Assembly: GCA_963603365.1 (NCBI GenBank)
Contig: CAVCMI010000018.1
Coordinates: 1-45,748, forward strand
Direction of reading: 5' to 3'
Source of the DNA: F23-D06 sp963603365
GTDB lineage: Bacteria > Bacteroidota > Bacteroidia > Bacteroidales > WCHB1-69
DNA: 45,748 bases
Positions within the stretch are counted from its first letter, which is position 1. Each line of letters begins with the position of its first letter. Shown in pieces: positions 1 to 8,029 of the stretch. The position numbers and the translations under genes were made by a program. Under the pieces are notes generated by a model. The model worked only from the letters and a program-made list of their open reading frames with translations, ran no database searches and had not been told where the DNA came from.

Positions 1-20
1 CCAAGTCTGTTTGATTAGAG

Positions 21-75
21 GGGGCTTACTTTTTGAAAAGGCAAGCCCGAAGTCCAGTTTTACAAGGCTTCGGGC
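21..75. other. two mutually exclusive hairpins
   Basis: GGGCTT (22-27) can pair with AAGCCC (43-48), with a further CTTTT/AAAAG pairing inside. GCCCGAAG (45-52) can pair with CTTCGGGC (68-75). The two structures share bases 45-48, so only one can form at a time, as in an attenuator. No U-tract follows. The element lies just upstream of a restriction-enzyme remnant and may be left over from the lost part of that locus. Function unknown. Confidence 0.3.
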
Positions 76-128
76 AGGACATTTATGATCTTTTGAGTTT
101 TAGCGGACAGCAATAATAAACAATATGA

Positions 129-641
129 AGACATACAACATGTTTTTCAGCAAATCTGCATTTCGATGATTTCGGGAAACCGTTATCCACAGCACAACGA
201 AACATGGCGGACATCGAGTGCGATTATGGCGATTTCAAAGTAATCGTTGAAGTGACAATGTCAAGCGGACAGAAACAATACGAAATGGAAAGCGAACCCG
301 TAAGCCGTCATCTAGGTAAGATGAAGACCAGTAGCTCAGTACCTTGTTTTTGTCTGTTTATATCTCCTACAATAAACGATGCCTGCGTGGCGCATTTTTT
401 CGGGCTTCACCATATCAACATAAATTATTATGGAGGGAAGTCTGTGATTATTCCTTTGCCATTGGATATTTTCCGAAAGATGCTTGAGGACAGTTACAAG
501 GCCAATTACACTCCTGCCCCTGCGCATGTAAGGCATTTCTTCGAACAGTCCATTCAGATAGCCAACAGCGGATGCAGTGAAACGGAATGGTACGAGAAAA
601 TGAGACAGACGGCGGCCAACTGGCTTTCTATCCGTAACTGA
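129..641 (+). pseudogene. C-terminal remnant of AlwI-like type II restriction endonuclease
   Basis: The frame is open from just after a TGA at 126-128 to the stop at 641. The first ATG is at 204, but recognisable sequence (GKPLSTAQRNMADIE) begins before it, so the ATG is probably not a true start. The segment VIVEVTMSSGQKQYEMESEP followed by VSRHLGK resembles the C-terminal nuclease part of AlwI-family enzymes, where D/E residues and the EVT block belong to the PD-(D/E)XK-like core. AlwI-type enzymes are several times longer than the roughly 170 codons here, so most of the protein is missing or lies beyond the window with a break at 126. No cognate methyltransferase is seen nearby. The family call is from memory of the motif, and the truncation is seen directly. 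Confidence 0.55.
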
Positions 642-777
642 ATCAATGGGACAAACAATGAGGGGTTTGTCATTGGGACAATCTCTGTCTTTCTGTATCC
701 CAAACAACAATCAGGACAACATTGAAACAGGCCCTGAAACAATGCGTCCTTTATGCTTGGCTGTTATTGCATGGTTT

Positions 778-1536
778 TTATTCAGAACTGACGGCTGAAG
801 ATTTGCGGAGTTCGAAGTTAGTGCCCAGATAGACCTTCTTGACAACCGGGTCAGCGGCCAGTTCCTCGGCTGTGCCCGACTTGAGGACGCTGCCCTCATA
901 GAGCAGGTAGGCGCGGTCGGTGATGGAAAGTGTCTCGTGCACGTTGTGGTCGGTGATGACAATGCCGATGTTCTTGAATTTCAGTTTGGCGATAATGCTC
1001 TGGATGTCCTCCACGGCGATAGGGTCAACGCCGGCAAACGGCTCATCAAGGAGGATGAACTTGGGGTCAGAGGCCAGGCAGCGTGCTATCTCGCACCGCC
1101 GCCGCTCGCCGCCCGACAGGTTGTTGCCCTTGTTGTGGCGCACTTTCTGGATGTTGAATTCCGAGATCAGCGTCTCCAGCATGTCGCACTGCTCCGCCTT
1201 GCTCTTTTTGCTGAACTGCAGAATAGCCATAATGTTCTCTTCTACCGTGAGATGACGAAAGACGGAAGCCTCCTGCGGCAGATACGCCAGTCCGAGCCGG
1301 GCACGCATATACATCGGCAGGTCGGTAATGTCGCAGTCGTTCAGGAATATCTTGCCCGAGAATGGCTTGATAAGCCCTGCAATCATATAGAACGAGGTCG
1401 TCTTGCCTGCGCCGTTCGGACCCAACAGCCCGACAATCTCGCCTTGGGTGAAATGTATCGAAACATCATTGACAACCGTCCTGCTCTTGTATTTTTTTGT
1501 CAGCCCTTCTGTCCGTATCTTGTATTCCGTTTCCAT
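778..1536 (-). CDS. lptB: LPS export ABC transporter ATP-binding protein LptB
   Basis: ATPase of the LptB2FG transporter, which extracts lipopolysaccharide from the inner membrane and pushes it along the Lpt bridge. It acts at the cytoplasmic face. The 252 residues carry Walker A GPNGAGKTT (about residues 39-47), a Q-loop (YLPQEASVFRHLT), the signature LSGGERRRCEIAR, Walker B FILLDEPFAGVDP and the switch histidine in ITDHNVHE. The FRHLTVEEN and FAGVDPIAV stretches are characteristic of LptB rather than of branched amino-acid ATPases. Length is close to the E. coli protein (241 aa). It lies 2 nt downstream of the SRPBCC gene and is probably cotranscribed with it. lptFG is not in the window, which is normal for this phylum. 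Confidence 0.95.
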   Translation of the reverse strand: METEYKIRTEGLTKKYKSRTVVNDVSIHFTQGEIVGLLGPNGAGKTTSFYMIAGLIKPFSGKIFLNDCDITDLPMYMRARLGLAYLPQEASVFRHLTVEENIMAILQFSKKSKAEQCDMLETLISEFNIQKVRHNKGNNLSGGERRRCEIARCLASDPKFILLDEPFAGVDPIAVEDIQSIIAKLKFKNIGIVITDHNVHETLSITDRAYLLYEGSVLKSGTAEELAADPVVKKVYLGTNFELRKSSAVSSE

Positions 1537-1538
1537 CC

Positions 1539-1943
1539 TTACATCCTTTCTGCCAGTTCTTTAATCTTATCCATACTCTTGTCAAGCGTATTCTGCATCA
1601 TGCCTTTAAGCATGCCTTGCAAGAAAAAAGGCACCTCGGCATCCATCTCCAACTGCAGGTTGCAGCCGTCGTCCTCGCTTTCGATGTGTGCTGTTGCCGT
1701 GGCCGAGATTCCCTTGTCGGAGTCTAACCGGTACGAAACCAGCGAGTAAGGGGTCTGTTGCAAAAGCGTCAGCGTGCAGGTGGCCATGCCGGCAACGGTG
1801 AAACGGCAACCGTTCTCCACTTTCTCCACATTAGTGACTTGAGGCAAAGAGGGGAAATTGTCAGCCTGCAAAAAACGGACAAACAGATTGAAAACCTTTT
1901 CGGAAGGTACGTTGAAATGTTCTGTAGCGCTGCTGATTTTCAT
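1539..1943 (-). CDS. SRPBCC (START-like) family protein
   Basis: Small cytoplasmic protein of about 134 residues with no signal peptide or membrane segment. The pattern (short N-terminal strand, helix with VPSEKVFNLFVRFLQ, a run of alternating strands ending in LQLEMDAEVPFFLQG, then a long C-terminal helix LKGMMQNTLDKSMDKIKEL) is that of the START/SRPBCC hydrophobic-ligand-binding fold. The ligand is unknown. The start at 1943 (MKISSATEH) leaves an 18-nt leader after the -7 element at 1968-1975. Upstream in-frame ATGs at 1955 and 1952 are possible. It is followed after 2 nt by lptB, so it is the first gene of a two-gene operon. The link to LPS export is inferred from position only. Confidence 0.75.
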   Translation of the reverse strand: MKISSATEHFNVPSEKVFNLFVRFLQADNFPSLPQVTNVEKVENGCRFTVAGMATCTLTLLQQTPYSLVSYRLDSDKGISATATAHIESEDDGCNLQLEMDAEVPFFLQGMLKGMMQNTLDKSMDKIKELAERM

Positions 1944-1967
1944 AGCGGTCATCATAAAAACAAGGCG

Positions 1968-1975
1968 CAAAGATA
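1968..1975 (-). promoter_or_regulatory. Bacteroidota -7 element for SRPBCC-lptB
   Basis: On the minus strand this reads TATCTTTG, matching the Bacteroidota sigma-ABfr consensus TAnnTTTG. It lies 24 nt from the chosen start codon and back to back with the plus-strand element at 1988-1995. Confidence 0.6.
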
Positions 1976-1987
1976 GCCTTTTTTTAC

Positions 1988-1995
1988 TATTTTTG
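1988..1995 (+). promoter_or_regulatory. Bacteroidota -7 element for mscL-pyrC-xseA
   Basis: TATTTTTG matches TAnnTTTG and lies 38 nt before the mscL ATG. Only 12 bp separate it from the opposing -7 element, so the two divergent promoters overlap physically. Confidence 0.6.
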
Positions 1996-2033
1996 CAGCT
2001 TATTTGTATAAACAGCAAAAACAAGACATCGTC

Positions 2034-2456
2034 ATGAAAAAATTTCTGCAGGAATTCAAGACATTTGCCATGAGAGGCAATGTAATGGACATGGCTGTCG
2101 GTGTCATCATCGGCGGCGCGTTCGGGAAAATCATCACCTCATTGGTCAACGACATCCTTATGCCGCCCATCGGCTGGCTCATCGGCGGCATGGACTTCAC
2201 TGAATTGAGTCTCCGTTTCCCGGCACGCGAGGATATGGAGCAGGTGACATGGAACTACGGCAACTTCATTCAGGTGCTCATCGACTTCATCATTGTGGCG
2301 TTCTGCATCTTCTTGATGATCAAAGGAATCAACCGCCTTTCCCAACTCGGCAAGAAGAAAGAGGAAGAGACTGCGGCAGCCGTCGAGCCAGAACCCACCA
2401 AAGAGGAGCAGCTGCTCACCGAAATCCGCGACATTCTGAAGAAGAACAACAATTAA
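2034..2456 (+). CDS. mscL: large-conductance mechanosensitive channel MscL
   Basis: Inner-membrane tension-gated channel that releases solutes on hypo-osmotic shock and works as a homopentamer. The 140 residues show the canonical layout: N-terminal amphipathic helix (MKKFLQEFKTFAMRGN), TM1 with VMDMAVGVIIGGAFGKIITS and the gate glycine/alanine pattern, a periplasmic loop, TM2 (FIQVLIDFIIVAFCIFLMI) and a charged cytoplasmic bundle ending in LLTEIRDILKK. The start at 2034 was chosen because MKKF begins the conserved helix; upstream codons back to a TTG at 2004 run into the promoter. It is the first gene of a likely operon, with pyrC 20 nt downstream. Confidence 0.96.
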   Translation: MKKFLQEFKTFAMRGNVMDMAVGVIIGGAFGKIITSLVNDILMPPIGWLIGGMDFTELSLRFPAREDMEQVTWNYGNFIQVLIDFIIVAFCIFLMIKGINRLSQLGKKKEEETAAAVEPEPTKEEQLLTEIRDILKKNNN

Positions 2457-2476
2457 GGAAACCTTGGAAAGACACA

Positions 2477-3664
2477 ATGAGTGACAAGATGGTATTCGAA
2501 CACGTTCATATTGTTGATGACGAACGTGATGCCGTAGCCGACATCACGGTTGAGAACGGCGTCATCAGCCGCATAGACCTCAGCGGAGACGAGGCCGCGC
2601 CGGCGATGCCCGTACTGCTTCCGGCATTCACTGACCTGCATGCCCACTTCCGCGACCCCGGCTTCACCTATAAAGAAGACATCGTTTCGGGTAGCCGAGC
2701 CGCCGTGCGTGGAGGCTATACCGCTGTCAACCTGATGCCTAACACAAACCCTGTGGTCAGCAGCCTTGAGCAGGCGCGCGACGTGGAGCGCCGTATTGCG
2801 CAACTTAACCTCATCAGAGCCAACCAATGCATCAGCATGACCATCGACGAAAAAGGCGACGACTGCTCGCACCTGCTCCACCTCAAAGCCGGTGAGGTGC
2901 CTTTTGTGTCTGACGACGGCAGGGGCGTGAACCGCCCCGACGTGATGGAAGAGATTTTCCGGATATGCAAAGAAAAAGGTTTCCTCATCATGGCACATGA
3001 AGAAGATGCCCGCTACAGTCCGCAAGACTTGCGTATGGCAGAGAACGCAATGACATTCAGAGATATAGAACTTTGCGCCAAAACCGGCGGCGCCATTCAC
3101 TTCTGCCATGTAAGCACACGCGAGTCGATTGAGGCCATTGCAACGGCCAAGCGCAGCGGTTTGCGCGTGTCGTGTGAAGTCACACCGCACCACATCTATT
3201 GGAACGCCGAGCAGGCCGCCCGTTACAGGGTGGCGCCGCCATTCCGCACCGACGACGACATCACTGCGCTCATCGAAGCGCTGCAGAGCGGCGTGGCCGA
3301 CACCATCAGCACCGACCATGCCCCGCACACCCCTGAAGACAAGGCCGCCGGCGCAAACGGCATCTCCGGCATCGAAACCGCTTTCCCGCTCTGCTACACA
3401 AAACTGGTGAGAGGCGGCTTCCTGACCCTCAAACAACTTGTGAAACTGATGTCCGCAACCCCATCCGCCATGATGAAACTCAACAAAGGACGCTTCCAGA
3501 CCGGCATGGCTGCCGACTTTGTGCTGGTTGACCTCAACGAACCCTACCGCATCAACGCCGCCGACTTTGCCTCGCGAGGCAAGAACACCCCGTTTGACGG
3601 CGAAACCGTCTATGGCCGCATCCTCAAAACCTTCAAAGACGGAACACCGGTTTTTAAGGCCTGA
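2477..3664 (+). CDS. pyrC: dihydroorotase (class I)
   Basis: Third step of pyrimidine synthesis: reversible cyclisation of N-carbamoyl-aspartate to dihydroorotate, a cytosolic zinc amidohydrolase. Of 395 residues, DLHAHFRDPG (about 53-62) gives the first metal histidines, and NLMPNTNP is the conserved substrate loop. Later metal ligands appear in IHFCHVST and in CEVTPHH, and ISTDHAPHT carries the catalytic aspartate. The pattern fits bacterial class I enzymes (pyrC/allantoinase type), and TDHAPHT with the MPNTNP loop favours dihydroorotase. The start at 2477 (MSDKMVFEHV) was preferred because the longer frame overlaps mscL. It has the same orientation as mscL and xseA with short gaps, so it is probably in the same operon. 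Confidence 0.93.
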   Translation: MSDKMVFEHVHIVDDERDAVADITVENGVISRIDLSGDEAAPAMPVLLPAFTDLHAHFRDPGFTYKEDIVSGSRAAVRGGYTAVNLMPNTNPVVSSLEQARDVERRIAQLNLIRANQCISMTIDEKGDDCSHLLHLKAGEVPFVSDDGRGVNRPDVMEEIFRICKEKGFLIMAHEEDARYSPQDLRMAENAMTFRDIELCAKTGGAIHFCHVSTRESIEAIATAKRSGLRVSCEVTPHHIYWNAEQAARYRVAPPFRTDDDITALIEALQSGVADTISTDHAPHTPEDKAAGANGISGIETAFPLCYTKLVRGGFLTLKQLVKLMSATPSAMMKLNKGRFQTGMAADFVLVDLNEPYRINAADFASRGKNTPFDGETVYGRILKTFKDGTPVFKA

Positions 3665-3693
3665 CAGACACCGGGACGCCAATCATTCAGACA

Positions 3694-5019
3694 ATGGGAA
3701 AAGAAAGGGAAACATTCAACGGACACAAAGTCTATCTGCTTTCCGAGATAGCATACAGCCTGCACCGGATGGTTGCGCAGAATTACCGGCAGCCCTATTA
3801 CATCAAAGCAGAAATCGTAAAACTCAACTACTACAAAAAAACGGGTCACTGCTATCCTGAACTGGTAGAGAAAGAGGGCAAAGACATCAAGGCCGAGATG
3901 CGCGCTGTCATCTGGAAGCAGAATTTCAGCAACATCAACGAGCGCTTTCTGCAGATCACCGGAGAGCCCATCAAGGAAAACATCAGCATTCTCTGTCTCG
4001 CCTTCATCGAGTACAATCCAAGACGTGGTTTGGCGCTGCACATACAGGACATAGAGCCCACCTACACGTTGGGTGAAATCATGAAAAACCGCAATGCCGT
4101 CATTGCGCGGCTGAAGAAAGAGGGAGTCTTCACGCAGAACAAATCTCTTGTGTTGCCGCTGCTGCCCAAGCGGATAGCGGTCATCTCCGTTGACAGCAGC
4201 AAAGGCTACAGCGACTTCATCGCGACGCTCAACGGGAACCATTACGGCTACTGTTTTTCCACCACTCTTTTCCCGTCGATACTGCAAGGCGAGCGTGCCG
4301 TTGAGGGCATCACCGCCTGCTTGACGGCGATCGCGTCGCGCCGGGGCGAGTTTGACTGCGTCACCATCGTGCGCGGCGGCGGCGGCGACGTAGGGCTCAA
4401 CTGCTACGACGACTACCGCATCGCCTATTGTGTGGCCACCTTCCCGCTGCCCGTGCTTACCGGCATCGGACACTCCACCAACCTCAGCATCACCGATATG
4501 GTGGCACATACCAACTTCATAACCCCTACCGACGTGGCCTTTGCCCTCATAGAATGCTTCCGCCGTTTTGACGACAAACTGCAGACTTGCCAAATCGGCC
4601 TGCAGAAAGTGAACATGTTGCTGCAAAAGAACCTCAGCAACCTCAACCTTACAGCCGCAAGAATTGCCAATCTGGCACAAAACAGGCTGCAAGGCGCCAA
4701 AGACCTGCTCGGCCTGTATGCCGGCAAAGCCGCTTCTGAGCCAGTACGCCAGCTGAAACGGGGTATTGAGATTCTGACTATGACAGAAGAAAAAGTGCAT
4801 CTTTTGCACCCCGGCAACATCCTGAAGCGCGGGTTCAGCATCACCCGGCTCAACGGTAAGGCATTAACCGGCAACGGCACGCTCAAACCCGGCGACGTGC
4901 TTGACACGCAGCTTTACCACGGCAAAGTCACCAGCATCGTGTCAGAAGTGCACGGGGACAGCAAAGAACAGAAGACACCGGAAGACCAAACCGGGGCACA
5001 ACAGTCCGCTGCCTGCTGA
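3694..5019 (+). CDS. xseA: exodeoxyribonuclease VII large subunit
   Basis: Large subunit of ExoVII, which degrades single-stranded DNA from either end into short acid-soluble oligonucleotides. The 441 residues start with an OB-fold (YIKAEIVKLNYYKKTGHCYPEL, AVIWKQNF). The nuclease core follows, with IAVISVDSSKGYSDF, VTIVRGGGGDVGLNCYDDY, VLTGIGHSTNLSITDMVAH and TPTDVAFALIECF. A coiled coil of about 100 residues follows, then a C-terminal barrel with LKRGFSITRLNGK. All conserved blocks are present and the length is typical. The small subunit xseB, often adjacent, is not here; the next gene is folA with its own promoter. Confidence 0.93.
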   Translation: MGKERETFNGHKVYLLSEIAYSLHRMVAQNYRQPYYIKAEIVKLNYYKKTGHCYPELVEKEGKDIKAEMRAVIWKQNFSNINERFLQITGEPIKENISILCLAFIEYNPRRGLALHIQDIEPTYTLGEIMKNRNAVIARLKKEGVFTQNKSLVLPLLPKRIAVISVDSSKGYSDFIATLNGNHYGYCFSTTLFPSILQGERAVEGITACLTAIASRRGEFDCVTIVRGGGGDVGLNCYDDYRIAYCVATFPLPVLTGIGHSTNLSITDMVAHTNFITPTDVAFALIECFRRFDDKLQTCQIGLQKVNMLLQKNLSNLNLTAARIANLAQNRLQGAKDLLGLYAGKAASEPVRQLKRGIEILTMTEEKVHLLHPGNILKRGFSITRLNGKALTGNGTLKPGDVLDTQLYHGKVTSIVSEVHGDSKEQKTPEDQTGAQQSAAC

Positions 5020-5070
5020 CAGAAGGCCGTCTGGAAATCCATACGGCACGGCAGGATAACAATTTTATGC

Positions 5071-5078
5071 TATTTTTG
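5071..5078 (+). promoter_or_regulatory. -7 element for folA operon
   Basis: TATTTTTG matches TAnnTTTG in the gap after xseA, 29 nt before the folA ATG. It suggests that folA and the genes behind it start a new transcription unit. Confidence 0.55.
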
Positions 5079-5107
5079 CCGTTCCTAAAAAACATCCCTT
5101 TTACCGA

Positions 5108-5599
5108 ATGAAAAACCTGAGTATGATTGCGGCTGTAGGACAGAACCTTGAACTGGGCTACCAAAACCAGCTGCTCTGTCATTTACCTAAAGACCTCAAG
5201 CATTTCAAGGAAATCACCATCGGGCACACCGTCATCATGGGCGACCGCACATGGGAGTCGCTGCCTAAGAAACCGCTGCCCGGCCGCCGCAATGTTGTTG
5301 TCACGCTCGAAGAGGCCGTTTTCCCTGACTGCATCACCGTACATTCTGTTGAAGAGGCACTCGCATTGGCGCAGGACGAGGAGGATGAGGTTTTTGTCAT
5401 AGGTGGCGCCACCATGTACCGGCTTTTCCTTCCGTATGCCCAAACCCTCCATCTCACCCGCATTCTCTCCCCGTTTACTGCAGATGTCTTCTTTCCCGCC
5501 ATCAACGAGCAGGAATGGACCATCACTAAAAACGAATTCGTCCCAAAAGACGAAAAAAACACATACGATCTGTATTTTCAAACGTTGTCAAGAAAATAA
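5108..5599 (+). CDS. folA: dihydrofolate reductase
   Basis: NADPH-dependent reduction of dihydrofolate to tetrahydrofolate, cytosolic. The 163 residues carry the family blocks: SMIAAVGQN at the N-terminus, LPKDLKHFKEIT with the catalytic acid D29 (E. coli D27), VIMGDRTWESLP, PLPGRRNVVVT, and VFVIGGATMYRLFLP. Two positions differ from E. coli. Cys24 sits where E. coli has Trp22, and Asp46 sits where E. coli has Arg44, which contacts the NADPH 2'-phosphate. Trp22 is known to vary in this phylum; the Asp46 change I regard as less usual. No thyA is in the window. The stop is followed after 2 nt by the DUF4468 gene, so the two are cotranscribed. Confidence 0.95.
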   Translation: MKNLSMIAAVGQNLELGYQNQLLCHLPKDLKHFKEITIGHTVIMGDRTWESLPKKPLPGRRNVVVTLEEAVFPDCITVHSVEEALALAQDEEDEVFVIGGATMYRLFLPYAQTLHLTRILSPFTADVFFPAINEQEWTITKNEFVPKDEKNTYDLYFQTLSRK

Positions 5600-5601
5600 A
5601 C

Positions 5602-6156
5602 ATGAAAAGAATTCTCACATTGCTCTGTCTTACCGTCATCACAGTATGCGCCACAGCCCAAAAACCCTCCAAGCAACTGCCCGTTCCAGACCTGCCCATC
5701 GATGAACGCACCAGTCTGGTAACCTATCAGGACGTTGTCAAACAGGAGGGAACCCCGCAAGTGCTGTACGGGCGTGCCATGGACTGGGCAAAAAAACATT
5801 ACAAGAACACCGCCGAAGTCATCAAGAAAGCAGACGCTGAAAACTCAACCATTGAGATGCGCTCCAGCGTGCGCATCTTCTCCAAGCAGAAAGACGGCAC
5901 AATGCTTCCCAAGAATGTGGTCTATTACAATTTCAAACTCGAATGTCGCGACAATCGCTACCGCTACACCATCACGAACTTCAACGAGAAAGCCACGGCC
6001 GCAGCCCCGATTGAAAACTGGTTCAAAACCGACAGCCCTTACTGGTCACCCTCCCAATACGAGTGGCTTCAGCAGATAGATGACCAGATCAAGACGCTGA
6101 TCAATTCACTGGAAGAAGGCATGCTGCCACCGGAAGTATTTGAAGATGAATGGTAA
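5602..6156 (+). CDS. exported DUF4468-type protein
   Basis: The 184-residue protein has a signal peptide (MKRILTLLCLTVITVCATAQ, cleavage probably after the Ala before Gln20). The mature part has the TIEMRSSVRI and YYNFKLECRDNRYRYTITNF strands and a C-terminal region with conserved tryptophans. This is the layout of DUF4468 (TBP-like fold) proteins of Bacteroidota, whose function is unknown. It lies 2 nt after folA, and its last 17 nt overlap the start of the MbnP-like gene, so translation of the two may be coupled. Confidence 0.75.
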   Translation: MKRILTLLCLTVITVCATAQKPSKQLPVPDLPIDERTSLVTYQDVVKQEGTPQVLYGRAMDWAKKHYKNTAEVIKKADAENSTIEMRSSVRIFSKQKDGTMLPKNVVYYNFKLECRDNRYRYTITNFNEKATAAAPIENWFKTDSPYWSPSQYEWLQQIDDQIKTLINSLEEGMLPPEVFEDEW

Positions 6157-6889
6157 ACACCTTTTTCCCGTTGTTCTCCTTTGTATTCTGGCTGCCGCCT
6201 GCACAAAGCCTTCAGGGCATCTGAAGATCGGCTTTTCCTTTCACATCGACGGCGTGCCGCTGGAGCGTGACACATTCCAGTACCGCAATGCAGCGGACAA
6301 CCTGTACAAGGTCAATGACTTGCAGTTTTTCATCTCCAACGTCGTTCTGACTATGACAGACGGCACGCGCGTGCCCGTCGTTTCCGGCAAGTCCGCCCAC
6401 TACGTTGACGCAATCCTCGACAACACCTTGTCGTGGCTTCCTGCCGACGAACTGCCATGCGGCGCATACAAGAGCATCGAGTTCTGCTTCGGGCTGGCGC
6501 CTGAACTCAACTACACCGGAGCCTACCCTTCTGCCCCAGAGAACAACATGAGCTGGCCTGCCATGTTAGGCGGCGGCTACCACTATATGAAAATCAACGG
6601 ATTCTGGAAATCCCCCGACCAAACGGCAAAGCCTTTTGCCTTGCACACGGGACGTACCGTCACAGACGGACAAACCACAGACCATTCGTTTAGGGTCATA
6701 CTGCCGTTGTCGCATTTTTCCATCTGCAAAGAGGACATTGCCAACCTCAACCTTGCGATGAACATCAACGGCTGGTTCAATTCACCCAACCTCATCAACC
6801 TCGACGTGACAGGCGGCAGCATCATGCAGAACCGGCAGATACAGGAACAATTGGCAGAAAACGGCACGCAAGTCTTTACGGTTCAATAG
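6140..6889 (+). CDS. MbnP-like lipoprotein
   Basis: The 249-residue protein has a lipoprotein signal (LHFPVVLLC-type hydrophobic stretch followed by LAAAC, lipidated Cys about residue 21). The mature part resembles the MbnP family: GFSFHIDGVPLE near the start, YKVNDLQFFISNVVLT, then NNMSWPAMLGGGYHYMKING, the Trp/Tyr-rich block that in characterised MbnP proteins surrounds a copper site with an oxidised tryptophan. Whether copper is bound here cannot be told from sequence. No MbnH/MauG-type cytochrome partner, which usually makes the oxidised Trp, is present. An alternative start is ATG 6146. It overlaps the upstream gene by 17 nt. Confidence 0.7.
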   Translation: MKMNGKHLFPVVLLCILAAACTKPSGHLKIGFSFHIDGVPLERDTFQYRNAADNLYKVNDLQFFISNVVLTMTDGTRVPVVSGKSAHYVDAILDNTLSWLPADELPCGAYKSIEFCFGLAPELNYTGAYPSAPENNMSWPAMLGGGYHYMKINGFWKSPDQTAKPFALHTGRTVTDGQTTDHSFRVILPLSHFSICKEDIANLNLAMNINGWFNSPNLINLDVTGGSIMQNRQIQEQLAENGTQVFTVQ

Positions 6890-6915
6890 CCCAAGCCACC
6901 GCTCTGCTTTTTTGC

Positions 6916-6923
6916 TACTTTTG
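6916..6923 (+). promoter_or_regulatory. -7 element upstream of DUF4837 gene
   Basis: TACTTTTG matches TAnnTTTG in the gap between the MbnP-like gene and the DUF4837 gene. It lies 70 nt before the ATG, giving a leader of roughly 60 nt. Confidence 0.5.
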
Positions 6924-6993
6924 CACCGATGCTTTTCTTCAAAAACAAAACAAAGGCAGTTTCCTGATTATTCACAGAAAAAACACCGACACA

Positions 6994-7983
6994 ATGACAA
7001 CAAAGAGAATTATAATAGCGCTTTTGGCCGTAATGCTGTTTTCCGGCACCTCCTGCAAGCATAAATCGCCTGTCCCGGCATTCAAGGCTGACAACTTTTC
7101 AAACGGAAAGGCAGGGGAAATGATTCTGGCCATCGACACCGTTTACTGGACTGATGCCGCCATAAAGACTGTAAGGGGTGTCCTGCAGCAGCCTCAGCCC
7201 GCCATCAACCAGATCGAGCCGATGTTCGACATCATACAATGCAGCAACAGCGACTTTCTGGCCTCATTCACGCGGCACCGCAACATTGTGCGCTTCGACT
7301 ACAACAAAAACTATGCAAGCAACCATTTCGAAATAGAAAAGAATGCCTACTCTGCTCCTCAAGTGCTGGTTAAAATCCAAGGCAACAGCCAAGACTCGCT
7401 TCTCGCCCTTTTTCTGGAGCATCAGGACGAAGTAGTGAAAGCGTTGTACGGCAACGACATCGTGCGCCTGCAAAATGCCCACCGCAAACTCAACAATGCC
7501 GAAGTAGAGAAGCGGATACAAGAGAAATTCGGCATTTCCATCACCGTGCCGTCCGGTTATTTCATAGGGCGCGAAGAGCAGGACTTCCTGTGGCTCTGCT
7601 TCAGGACGCCCAAGAACGACCGCTTTGTCATGATTTACCAAGCACCCGCATATCCGCTCGCCGCCAGAAATGTGGTAAGGGTGCGCGACAGCATCACCAA
7701 GGCCTATATCCAAGGAGCTGTAGCCGGCGCATACCCTGTCGTGGCCGACCTTGAAGGATTCCCGTTAGTTGAAAACCTCTCCATCCGCTATCACAACGGA
7801 CTCCAGCTGCGTGGCCTCTGGGCTTCGGTGCGCGACAAGATGGGCGGTCCTTTCTACAGTTTCACAATGCTTTCATCCGACAAGTCGAAGTGCATCACCC
7901 TCGACGGCTTCGTCTATGCGCCGCAAGAACACAAACGCGACTATCTGCGCGAAGTTGAGGCGATTGTGAAATCCTTGAAATAA
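6994..7983 (+). CDS. DUF4837 family lipoprotein
   Basis: The 329-residue lipoprotein has signal MTTKRIIIALLAVMLFSG followed by lipobox GTSC (Cys about 21). Conserved features of the DUF4837 family are visible: GEMILAIDTVYWTDAA near the start, RHRNIVRFDYN, and a second half containing GISITVPSGYFIGREEQDFLWL and LSIRYHNGLQLRGLWASVRDKMGGPF. The family is confined to Bacteroidota and has no known function. It is probably anchored in the inner or outer membrane facing the periplasm. The sigma-factor gene follows after about 46 nt and may be cotranscribed. Confidence 0.8.
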   Translation: MTTKRIIIALLAVMLFSGTSCKHKSPVPAFKADNFSNGKAGEMILAIDTVYWTDAAIKTVRGVLQQPQPAINQIEPMFDIIQCSNSDFLASFTRHRNIVRFDYNKNYASNHFEIEKNAYSAPQVLVKIQGNSQDSLLALFLEHQDEVVKALYGNDIVRLQNAHRKLNNAEVEKRIQEKFGISITVPSGYFIGREEQDFLWLCFRTPKNDRFVMIYQAPAYPLAARNVVRVRDSITKAYIQGAVAGAYPVVADLEGFPLVENLSIRYHNGLQLRGLWASVRDKMGGPFYSFTMLSSDKSKCITLDGFVYAPQEHKRDYLREVEAIVKSLK

Positions 7984-8029
7984 AAGCACAGGCTGTAACA
8001 TTTCCCTGCCTCTTCTCGACTTGACAATT

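Noticed and set aside
650..671. GACAAAC/GTTTGTC hairpin after the restriction-enzyme remnant as a terminator
   Set aside because: A perfect 7-bp stem exists, but no T-run follows on either side, so terminator function is not supported.
2453..3682. 409-codon open frame on the minus strand
   Set aside because: Antisense shadow of pyrC caused by GC-rich third positions.
3610..4809. 399-codon open frame on the minus strand
   Set aside because: It lies antisense to xseA, which carries all conserved family blocks; the antisense protein has no recognisable domain.
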